Shown here: piece after piece, positions 24,105 through 33,100 of the stretch | Numbering within the stretch: position 1 is the first letter of the stretch | How the letters are laid out: every line of letters begins with the position of its first letter | From: Streptomyces aidingensis | GTDB taxonomy: Bacteria; Actinomycetota; Actinomycetes; Streptomycetales; Streptomycetaceae | Assembly (NCBI RefSeq): GCF_900112355.1 | Contig: NZ_FOLM01000025.1 | Location: 1-60,018, forward strand | DNA length: 60,018 nt | Reading direction: 5' to 3' | Translations under genes and position numbers: made by a program | The notes under the pieces: generated by a model | Seen by the model: only the letters and a program-made list of their open reading frames with translations | What the model was told of the DNA's origin: nothing | The model's database searches: none

Positions 24105-26900
24105 ATGGCATCGAAGCCGGTCGGCGAACGGCTGAGGTCAACGGCGCGCAGGGCCGCGAGCAGAGTGGTCAACAGAGCCGCCGCGCACGGCATCACCTCC
24201 GACCGTGCGCGGGCGCTGGAGGAGCGCGCGCGGGTACTGGAGGAACGCGCGCGGGTGCTGGAGGAGCGCGCGCGCACACTCGACAACCGCGGGCGTGAGC
24301 TGGAGAAGGAGCTCAGGCGTGCGCTGAAGCGCAGCACGGTCCTGGAGAACCAGCGGGACCGCTTCCGGCCCGCCGCCCTGGCGATCGACGCCCTGGCCAG
24401 GAAGCTCGGCCTCGACTTCGACCCCGCCGCGGGCGCCGGCCACCTGCGTCAGGCGGTGGGCCGGCTCCAGGCCGAGGCGCTGCTGGTCCACGGAGTTCTG
24501 CACGGCGAGGGCCTGGACGATGCCGTCGTCGGCGCGGTCCGGGCCCTGCTGGCCGACCCGCAGCACATCGCCCGCGCCCGCGCGCTGTGCACCGCGCTTC
24601 TGGAGGACGAGCGCACCCGCCCCGGCGCCTGGGTCGCCCTGGGGCATTACCTGCTGGTGTGGGGCTCGCGGGAGAAGGCCCACGGCGCCTTCTCCCGGGC
24701 CCCCGTCGACCTGATCGCGAGGACGGCGGCCGGCGAGGCCCTGTCCTGCGCCTTCCATGCCGACCCGGCGGCGGGCCAGGAACTCGCGTCGAGACTCGTG
24801 GCGGAACCGGGCCTCTCCGGGCAGGCCGCCTTCGCCGTGGCGGGCGTGCTGACCGGCGAGCACCGCCTCGCCCTCGCCCGCCGTGCCCTCCGGCGCGCCG
24901 AGGAGAGCGGCCCGCACACCGGGCTGCTCGCCAGGGACATCGCGCGGCTCGGCGAGTGGCTGCGGGAGCGCCCCGAGGAGCTCGACACCGTGGCGCCGCC
25001 GCGGACCCGCCCGGCGATCGGCCTGATCCACTACGGGCACCCGCACCACGAGCTGGAATCCTCCGACATCGGCGACTACACCCAGACCGTCGCCGTACTG
25101 GGCCACCTGCTGCGGCGCAACGGTCTGACCCTGCACACCGACGACACCGGGCTCGCCGGCGCCCTGGACACCCTGCGCGCCTGCATTCCCCCGGAGATCC
25201 GGCTGGACCGTCCGGCCGCCGACGCCGATCTCGTCCCGGTCTCGCGCGACGCGTCCCGCCGGGACGCGCTGCCGGAGCCGACCTGGACCATCGTGTTCGG
25301 CTGGTACATGCGCCGGATATGGGGGCGCCACGACTTCCCGTTGCACCCGGCGATCCGGCCCCTCTTCCTCAGCTTCCACCTCAACCGGTCCGAGATTCTC
25401 ACCCCCGGGGCCGTGGCGTACCTCAAGAAGTACGGCCCGGTCGGCTGCCGCGACTGGCACACCGTCGACCGGCTCCTGAGCCACGGCGTCGACGCCTTCT
25501 TCTCCGGCTGCGTCACCACCACCACGTACTTCACCGGCGGCATCCGCAGGCCGGGCACCGGTGCCCCCGGGACCGGTGAGGTCGACGCGCGGGGCCAGGC
25601 CCCGGGGACGGGGCTCACACAGGTCACGACGGAGGTCAACGACCGGTCCTTCGGCGCGAACCTCCTCGCCGCCCACGAACACCACCTGGTGCTGCGCGAC
25701 GCCCACGAGCGGCTCCGCACCAGCCGGCTCCACGTCTACCTGCCGGCCACCTCCATGGGCGTGCCGGTCGACTTCGAGCCGCGCAACGCGGCCGACATCC
25801 GCTTCGAGGGCCTGGCCGGCCTCACCCCCGGCTCCCCGGAGATCACCGCCATCCAGGAGCGGATCTCCGGCCTGCTGGACACCGTCCTGGGCCCGGTCAC
25901 CTCCGGTGCCGAGGAGAAGGAGGTGTACGACGCCTGGCGCGAGGCCACCGCTCCGCTGGTCGGGCTCGCCCGCGAGCGGCGTGCCCGGTGGCAGGCGTTC
26001 CGCCCGCCGGTCGAGTCGCTCGCGACGGCCGCGGACCCGGTCCGGGAGAACGCCGTCCACCTCGGCGAGGGCGGCGATGTCCATGTCGCGATCGCGCTCG
26101 ACCAGAACCTCGTCGAGCAGGCGCCCGTGGTGCTGGAGGGCATCGACACGCACACCGCCTCCGATGTCCGGGTCCATGTGATGACCCGCGGCATCGGCCC
26201 GGAGACGGTCGGGGACTGGGCGAAGGCCTTTCCGCGCCTGAAGTTCTCGCACTACCGCTTCGACGAGGTCGGCTACGGCGAGATCCGCGGCATGCTCTCG
26301 CACACCACCGTCTCCACCATGGACCGCCTGCTGCTGCCGGACATCCTGAGCGGTCTCGACCGCGTCGTCTACCTCGACATCGATGTCGCGGTGCTCGGCG
26401 ATGTGCGGGAGCTGTGGGAGTTCGGCCTGGGCGGCGCGGCACTCGCGGCCCGTCCGACCGCTTCGGAGTGGGCCGAGTCCGGCCTCCGGTCCGTCTACCG
26501 CTCCGCGCAGCGGCTCCCCGTCGAGCCGGCACACGAGTTCCGGGCCTATATGCACGCCCGGGTCGGCGGCGACTTCACCTCGTTCAACGCCGGCATCCTG
26601 GTGCTCGATCTGGCCCGGATGCGTGCCGACGGCTTCACGGAGCACTTCGCCGGCATCGCCGGCCGCTACGGGCTGAACGACCAGGACGTGCTCTGCTGCT
26701 ACGCCGGAGAGGGCGCGGCCCGGCTCCCGGACCGGTGGAACGCCTTCCCGACCCGGGAGCCGGTCGGCGAGGACGTCCGGCTGCTGCACTATGCCGGGGG
26801 CGCCAAGCCGTGGAGCGATCTCCCGGTGCCCGAGAAGCACCGCTGGACCGCCCTGCGCGACCGGTACCTGGCCCGCGCCCGGCGGGCCGGCATCCGCTGA
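24105..26900 (+). CDS. multidomain glycosyltransferase: coiled coil, pyruvyltransferase-like domain, GT8
   Basis: A 931-residue cytoplasmic or membrane-associated protein. Residues about 33-75 form a coiled coil with exact 7-residue repeats (ALEERAR, VLEERAR twice). A helical TPR-like region spans about 110-290. Residues about 300-560 resemble the polysaccharide pyruvyltransferase fold (IGLIHYGHPHHELESSDIGDYTQTV; YLKKYGPVGCRDWHTV). Residues about 665-931 are a GT8 domain with the metal-binding D758-I-D760 in YLDIDVAVLGD, plus FTSFNAGILVLDL and LNDQDVLCCYAG. It probably builds or decorates a cell-surface glycan. The gene stands alone between the hydrolase and a terminator, so no pathway is indicated. 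The middle-domain call is the least certain part. Confidence 0.75.
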   Translation: MASKPVGERLRSTARRAASRVVNRAAAHGITSDRARALEERARVLEERARVLEERARTLDNRGRELEKELRRALKRSTVLENQRDRFRPAALAIDALARKLGLDFDPAAGAGHLRQAVGRLQAEALLVHGVLHGEGLDDAVVGAVRALLADPQHIARARALCTALLEDERTRPGAWVALGHYLLVWGSREKAHGAFSRAPVDLIARTAAGEALSCAFHADPAAGQELASRLVAEPGLSGQAAFAVAGVLTGEHRLALARRALRRAEESGPHTGLLARDIARLGEWLRERPEELDTVAPPRTRPAIGLIHYGHPHHELESSDIGDYTQTVAVLGHLLRRNGLTLHTDDTGLAGALDTLRACIPPEIRLDRPAADADLVPVSRDASRRDALPEPTWTIVFGWYMRRIWGRHDFPLHPAIRPLFLSFHLNRSEILTPGAVAYLKKYGPVGCRDWHTVDRLLSHGVDAFFSGCVTTTTYFTGGIRRPGTGAPGTGEVDARGQAPGTGLTQVTTEVNDRSFGANLLAAHEHHLVLRDAHERLRTSRLHVYLPATSMGVPVDFEPRNAADIRFEGLAGLTPGSPEITAIQERISGLLDTVLGPVTSGAEEKEVYDAWREATAPLVGLARERRARWQAFRPPVESLATAADPVRENAVHLGEGGDVHVAIALDQNLVEQAPVVLEGIDTHTASDVRVHVMTRGIGPETVGDWAKAFPRLKFSHYRFDEVGYGEIRGMLSHTTVSTMDRLLLPDILSGLDRVVYLDIDVAVLGDVRELWEFGLGGAALAARPTASEWAESGLRSVYRSAQRLPVEPAHEFRAYMHARVGGDFTSFNAGILVLDLARMRADGFTEHFAGIAGRYGLNDQDVLCCYAGEGAARLPDRWNAFPTREPVGEDVRLLHYAGGAKPWSDLPVPEKHRWTALRDRYLARARRAGIR

Positions 26901-26932
26901 GCGCCGCCGGCCCGGCCCCGCCGGTGCGGCGA

Positions 26933-26974
26933 GGCGGCCGTCCCGGCGCGTGGTTGCCTGCCGGGACGGCCGCC
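26933..26974. terminator. bidirectional terminator
   Basis: Perfect 15-bp stem GGCGGCCGTCCCGGC / GCCGGGACGGCCGCC with a 12-base loop, between the convergent glycosyltransferase and GH43 genes. Confidence 0.85.
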
Positions 26975-27008
26975 CGCCGGATGCCGGGAGGGCCCCGGCG
27001 TCCGCCGC

Positions 27009-30000
27009 TCAGCGCTTGCGGACCTTGAGCGTCACCTCCGCGGCCGATGTGGCGTGGTTGTCGTCGCCGGCGTAGCCGACGGTCAGCCGCCAGGTGCCGG
27101 TGCCCAGGGTTGCCGTGTCGATGGCGATGGTGGCGCGCCCGCCGGAGAGCGTGCCGCGGCCCACCTCCAGATCGCCGCCGGAGAGGATGCGGATCTCGCC
27201 GGTCGGGGTGGCCGCCCCGCCGGTCACCTCGACCACCGCGGAGACCTCGCCGCCCGGCCCCACCGACTTGCGGGTCAGGGTGGCGGTCGTGGTGGTGGCG
27301 TCGAGCTGCCGGCGCGGCACGGCGATGGAGTTGGTCTGCTCCACCAGGCCCGCGTGGTCCACCGCCCGGTACAGCACGGTGGTCGCCACATCGCCGAAGG
27401 TCAGCGGCCCGGTGTAGACCGTCCAGGAGGATCCGGCGCCGGCCAGGTACTCGACCCGGGCCACGCCCGAGGTGTTGTCGGCCGAGGCGATGGTGACGGT
27501 CCGGTCCTCGCCGTTCCACACGGCCCGGCTCACCGGTGCCTCGGTGTCCACCGCGATCTCCCGGCCGACCGGGGCGGAGACATTGCCGGTGAGGTCCGCC
27601 GCCCGGGCCAGGACGGTGTGCCGGCCGTCGCCCAGCGGGAGGGACGCCTCCCCGCCGTCGGTGGCCGTCCAGGTCGCGCCGTCGTCGAGGGAGAGCTCCA
27701 CCTGCCGCACCCCGGTGTCGTCGGTGGCGGTCGCGCGGGCGGTCACCGGGACGGTGAACCAGTCCGCGAGGCCGTCCGGCCCGTCGGGGTCGGTGCCCAG
27801 CTCCACCACCGGGTCCGCGGCGTCGGTGACGGTCACCGTGGCCTCGGCGCGCAGCCGCTGCCCGGTCAGCGCCCCCTCGACCCGGAACGTTCCCCAGGCC
27901 GCGTACTGTCCGGGCGCCACCTCGTCCCAGTCGACGGCGGTGGCCCGGGTCGAGCCGTCGGCGTAGCCGACCTCCACCGTGGCGGGCAGCTCCGGGGCGA
28001 CGCCCTCCCGGGTGCGCACCTCGGCCGGCGCCGCGGCCGTGGCCAGCAGGTGCGGCTGGTACGCGGCACGCAGGGCGTCGAGTTCGTCCTGGCTGACGGG
28101 GATGACGGTGCCGTGCCGCGGGCTGCTGGGCAGTTCCGCCTCCGGAACGGAGGTCCAGGAGCCGGAGGCGATGTCGTCGGTGTAGAACGCCAGATAGCCC
28201 TGCCCGCCGTGGTAGCCGGGCTGGTCGATGAGCATGTGCCAGCGGTCCGGGATCACATTGTCGCGGAAGACGGTCGGGCCCTCGCCGCCGGTGAAGGTGC
28301 CGCCCCACGGGTTGGGCTGGCCCACCCCGATGCGCTCGGCGACCAGCGACCACGGCGCGGAGGAGGCGGTCGGCAGCTCCCCGCTGACCTGGGCCATCAG
28401 ATCGGTGGACCTCTCCTGCCGGATGGTCATGGACGCCTCGTCCTTGATGAACCGGTAGAAGGTGTCGCCGTCCCGGACCACGGTCGCGTCGATCATGCCC
28501 AGGCCGGCGCCCCGCTGGACGTCGACCCAGGGCCGGGCCTCGCTGAAGGTGCGGAAGTCCCGCGTGGTGGCGTACATCATCCGGTTGTAGGTGGTCCGGA
28601 CGTCGCGGGACTCCACATCGGTGGTCGGGTAGAGGTTGGAGGCCCAGTAGACGACGTACTGGCCGGATGCCTCGTCCCAGAACGCCTCGGGGGCCCAGGT
28701 GTTGCCCGCGAAGTCCGAGGAGACCTTGACCATCCGCTGGTCGGACCAGTGCACCAGGTCGGTGGACTCCCACACCATCAGGTGTCTGCTGCCGGATTCC
28801 TGGGCCTCGCCGAAGTTGTTCCCGCCGTAGATCTTCAGGTCGGTGGCGAGCAGATAGAACTTGTCGCCCTCGGGGGAACGGATCAGGAACGGGTCGCGCA
28901 GGCCCCGCTCGCCCATGGTGGAGGTGAGCACGGGCCGGGCGCCGTTCAGCTCGTCCCAGGCCGTCGGATCGTTCCCCTTGGACGCGGCGAAGTAGATCTT
29001 CTCGCCGTCGTCGGTGCTCTCACCGGCGAAGTAGGGGAAGAAGTACGCCTCGTACGGTGCGGGGGCCGGCCGGGGCAGCACGGTGACCGGGATGGTCCTG
29101 GTGGCGGTGGCGCCGGCCAGCGAGGCGGTGACGGTGAGCGGGACGGTGACCGCCTCGGCGCCGTGCTCGGGCCGGGTGACCTCGCCGGTGGCGGTCACCA
29201 CCGACTCGTCGGCGGACCGCCAGGTGAGCTCGGCGCCGTAGGCACCGGCCGTGGGCAGGGTGAGGTTCTCCCGCACCCCGTCGGCGTCGGTCAGGGTGAC
29301 GGCGTCGGCCGCCTCCTGTGCCTTGGCCGCCATGCGCGCGGTGACCTCGCTCTCCGCCAGCGCCCGGTCGTAGATGCGGAAGTCGCGCAGCATCCCCGCG
29401 AAGGAGTTGTCCGCGGGGTAGGCGGAGCGGCCAAGCCAGTTGTGGGCGGAGACGCCGTCGGGTTCCCCGATGGCACCGGGCAGCGAGGTGATGCCGCTGT
29501 TCTCGGCGACCAGGGTGCCGTCCACATAGAGCCGGGCCGTTCCGGGCGAGGCGGCGCTGCCGCCCCGCACGGTGTAGGTGATGTGCTTCCACGCACCGGC
29601 CGGCAGTGCCGTGGCGGCGGTGGCGCTCTGCTCGGTGGCGTGGCCGCTCTCGGCCATGGCGGCGCGCAGCCGGCCGTCGGCGTCCGATCCGGTCACGAAG
29701 AGATAGCCGTCGCCGTCCGGCCAGTTCTGCCGGTTGCCCAGGTTGAACATGAACCAGTTCCCGGTCAGGCCCGGGTCGACGCTGACGTCGAAGTCCACGG
29801 TGATCTCGTCGAGTCCGGCGAGCAGGGAGTCCGGCAGCCGGATCGCGTTGCCGGAGCTCTCCGGGCCGCCGGTGAAGGCGAAGCCCGCGCCGGAGCGCCA
29901 GGCGGCCTCGCCCTCCACGGTGCCGTCGTTGCCGTTGCCCGAGGAGTCGGCGGCCCGGGTGCCCTCGGTCTCGTCGAGCCGGTACCAGGCCACCAGGCCG

Positions 30001-30116
30001 GGGTCGGGCGCCTCGGCCGCGTGGGTGGGAGCGGCGGTGACGGTGAGTGAGCCCGCGAGCAGGGCGGCGCTCAGCAGTGCGCCGATACCGGCCCGTCTGC
30101 GTGTGGTTTTCCGCAT
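27009..30116 (-). CDS. secreted GH43 arabinanase/arabinofuranosidase with LamG and Ig-like domains
   Basis: Secreted enzyme of 1035 residues that hydrolyses arabinose-containing side chains or arabinan. Order: signal peptide (1-34, THAAEA cleavage), concanavalin/LamG domain (about 40-235), atrophied Ig-like domain (about 270-350), GH43 five-bladed propeller (about 352-680), Big_4-type Ig (about 690-760) and three further Ig-like modules to the end. GH43 residues are Asp in GLRDPFL (near 408), Asp in GMIDATVV (near 542) and the acid Glu in GGEGPTVF (near 612). The ATG comes 5 bases after the GH51 stop, with its ribosome site inside that gene, so translation is coupled. The C-terminal Ig tail is related to that of the GH51 neighbour. 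The linkage cleaved cannot be fixed by sequence. Confidence 0.88.
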   Translation of the reverse strand: MRKTTRRRAGIGALLSAALLAGSLTVTAAPTHAAEAPDPGLVAWYRLDETEGTRAADSSGNGNDGTVEGEAAWRSGAGFAFTGGPESSGNAIRLPDSLLAGLDEITVDFDVSVDPGLTGNWFMFNLGNRQNWPDGDGYLFVTGSDADGRLRAAMAESGHATEQSATAATALPAGAWKHITYTVRGGSAASPGTARLYVDGTLVAENSGITSLPGAIGEPDGVSAHNWLGRSAYPADNSFAGMLRDFRIYDRALAESEVTARMAAKAQEAADAVTLTDADGVRENLTLPTAGAYGAELTWRSADESVVTATGEVTRPEHGAEAVTVPLTVTASLAGATATRTIPVTVLPRPAPAPYEAYFFPYFAGESTDDGEKIYFAASKGNDPTAWDELNGARPVLTSTMGERGLRDPFLIRSPEGDKFYLLATDLKIYGGNNFGEAQESGSRHLMVWESTDLVHWSDQRMVKVSSDFAGNTWAPEAFWDEASGQYVVYWASNLYPTTDVESRDVRTTYNRMMYATTRDFRTFSEARPWVDVQRGAGLGMIDATVVRDGDTFYRFIKDEASMTIRQERSTDLMAQVSGELPTASSAPWSLVAERIGVGQPNPWGGTFTGGEGPTVFRDNVIPDRWHMLIDQPGYHGGQGYLAFYTDDIASGSWTSVPEAELPSSPRHGTVIPVSQDELDALRAAYQPHLLATAAAPAEVRTREGVAPELPATVEVGYADGSTRATAVDWDEVAPGQYAAWGTFRVEGALTGQRLRAEATVTVTDAADPVVELGTDPDGPDGLADWFTVPVTARATATDDTGVRQVELSLDDGATWTATDGGEASLPLGDGRHTVLARAADLTGNVSAPVGREIAVDTEAPVSRAVWNGEDRTVTIASADNTSGVARVEYLAGAGSSWTVYTGPLTFGDVATTVLYRAVDHAGLVEQTNSIAVPRRQLDATTTTATLTRKSVGPGGEVSAVVEVTGGAATPTGEIRILSGGDLEVGRGTLSGGRATIAIDTATLGTGTWRLTVGYAGDDNHATSAAEVTLKVRKR

Positions 30117-30121
30117 GGCGG

Positions 30122-33100
30122 TCAGTCCTTCTTCGGCTTGGTGACGCGCAGCTTGAGGCTGGTCTGGGAGGGCTTGTGGTCGCCGTCGCCGAGGTAGCGG
30201 ACGACGAGCCGGTAGGTGCCCCTGGTCAGGACGGTGGTGTCGAGGGACACCGTCGCGGTGCCGTCGGTGAGCATCCCGGAGGCCAGGGGCTCGCCCCCTT
30301 CCAGGACGCGCACCTCGCCGGTGGGTGCCGGGCCGCCGTCGGCTCCCATGACGCGCACGGTCAGCTCCACGGCCTCGCCGCGTTCGGCCTTCACCTTTCC
30401 GGGCCACACCGTGGTCATGGTGCCGGTCAGCTCCGCCCGGTGGGCGGGCACCACCACGGTGCCGGGCTGCTCGGCGTTGCCCAGCCGGTCCACCGCGCGG
30501 AACTGCACGGTGGTCTCGGCGTCGCCGACCACGACCGGGCCGGTGTACGGCTGCCAGTCGCCCGAGGTGCCGGTCCGGGTCTCGATCCGCTCCACGCCGG
30601 AGCCGGAGTCGGCGGCGCGGACCGTCACGGTGCGCGCCTCGGCGTCGACGGTGGCGTTGGACACCGGGGCGGCGCTGTCGATGCCGAAGCCGACCGGACG
30701 CAGCTCGCCGGTGTTGCCGGCCGCGTCCACGGCACGGACCTCGACGGTGTGCGGGCCGTTGCCGCCGACCTGGACGGAGGCCTCGGCGGGCGGCCTGGCC
30801 ACCCAGTCGCCGCCGTCCACCCGGAACTCGATCCGGTCCAGCTCGCGGTCGTCGGAGGCGGTCGCGGACACGGTGACCGGGTCGGCGTACCACCCGTTCA
30901 CCGCCGTGCCCGCCACGGTCACGTCGTCGACCGCGGGTGCGGTGCCGTCGGCGGTGTGCATCCGCAGGAAGGTGACGGACTGCGGGGGGAAGTCGTAGTC
31001 GAACGAGTTGGACAGCCCGTCGATCTGCCGGGTGACCGGCATGACGTTGGTGGGGTCGGCCTTGGTGTTGGTGTCGGTGAGCGAGGAGGCGGTCATCTGG
31101 ATGATCTCTCCGGACGGCTCGACGGCCACGTCCGAGACCTCGACCCGGGTGCGGACGGTCTCCGCCGAGGTGTTGACCACCTTGGCCACCAGGTCCCCGG
31201 TGGCCTTGTCGCGGGTGACGACCTGGAACAGCTTCTCGTTGTCCGCGGCCTCATGGGTCATGTGCAGTTCGTCGTTGAGGTAGAGGGAGATGGTGTTGCC
31301 GGCGACGACGATCTTCACCTTGTTGGTGACGCCGGTCTCCACTCCGGTGCCCTCGACCGCCTTGACCTCGGCGGCGGAGCCGCCCTGGGCCCGCTGGAGC
31401 ACCGAGCGGGTGTTGTTCCAGCCGCCGATGTTCCACCAGTAGTAGTCGTTGCCGCCCTGGGCGGCGAACCCGATGAGGAAGCCCTCGCTGCCGGAGATCT
31501 TCCGGGCGTCGAGTTCGAGCGTGTAGTTGGTCCAGTCCTTGGTGTACCCGTCGGTGATCACGGAGCGGGCGTCGGTGGTGGTGTCCGAGGACTGCACGTA
31601 CTCGCCGTCGGTGACGGCCCAGGAGCCGGCCACGGGGTTCCAGCCGGAGGCGTCGGAGAACCCGTCGGAGAACAGCGTCTCCCCGGTGGCGTTGGAGGTG
31701 ACCCGCACATTGTCGTAGGCGGCGGCGGTGTTCCAGGTGGACAGGAAGACGCCGCCCTGGACGACGCCCTGGTTGACGGTGCCGGTGAAGGTGCTGGGCA
31801 CCACCTCGTCACCGGGGTTGTTGCCGAACAGCTTCTGCACCTCCCAGTTGGGGGTGGTCCAGGACTCGTCGTTGTCGAACCAGATGGCGTCCGGGCTCCA
31901 CTGCACATAGGACTCGTTGGACAGCAGCGGCGCGTAGGAGGCGAGCCGCACCACGTCGGCGTTGCGCTGCAGTCCGGTCATGTATGCCGCTTCGGCCAGG
32001 GCGTTGTAGAAGGTGTTGCCGCGCGAGGCGTACTCGCCGAGGAACACCTTGGGGCCGTTGCGGTCGTAGGCGTCGTAGCGGTGGTTGTTGAGCAGGAACC
32101 ACGCGGGGTCGTTGTAGTAGTGCTCGTCGACCATGTCGACGTTCTGCCGGCGGTTGTAGTCCCAGAGGGTGTCGAACCGCGCGCCGGAGTCGTCGGGGCC
32201 GGAGTTGGAGATGATGGTGATCTCCGGGTACTCCGCCTCGATGGCGTCGCGGAAGGCGGGGAAGTTGGCCTCGAAGGTGGTGGTGTTCTCCTCGTTGCCC
32301 AGGCCGATCATCTCCAGCCCGAAGGGTTCGGGGTGGCCGAGCGCGGCCCGCTTGGCGCCCCACTCGGTGGTGGTGTCGCCGTTGGCGAACTCGATGAGGT
32401 CCAGGGTGTCGTCCACCCACCTGGCGATCATCTCGGGGTCGTGCATCTCGGGGATGGTCGAGCCGCAGCCGTTGGCGCCCACCGAGACCACGGGCAGCGG
32501 CTCGGCGCCGAGGTCCTCGGCGAACTTGAAGTATTCGAGGTAGCCGATGCCGTAGGACTGGTTGTAGCCCCAGAAGTTCCAGTTGGTGGGGCGTTCCTCG
32601 ACCGGGCCGATGGTTTCCTTCCACTGGTAGGTGCGCCGCCGGTCCTGGTAGCCGCTCTCCTGGTAGGTGCGGAAGGTGCCGACGTTGGTGACGCAGCCGC
32701 CGGGGAAGCGCAGGAAGGCCGGCTTCGCCGCGGCGATGTGCTCGGCGAGGTCCTTGCGCAGCACGGACCGGCCGTTGACCGGGCCGACCCAGCGGTCCCG
32801 GGGCATCACCGAGATCATGTCCAGGCCGATCTCGGAGGCGGCGCCGGAGGTGACGACCAGCCGGGCCGCGTCGGTGGTGGCGTTCGCGGTCAGTGTCACC
32901 TCGTACTTCCGCCAGGTTCCGGAGCCGTCCAGGGCGGCCTCGGCCGCGGCGTGGACGGCGCTGCCGTCGGCGTTCTCCAGCCGGATGGCCAGGGGCTGGG
33001 CGGTGGTGCTGCGCGCCCACAGGGAGGCGTCGTACTCGGCGCCGGCCTGGAGGGCGAAGCCGTTGTTGTAGCCCAGGTTGCGCAGGCCGTCGCCGGGGCC

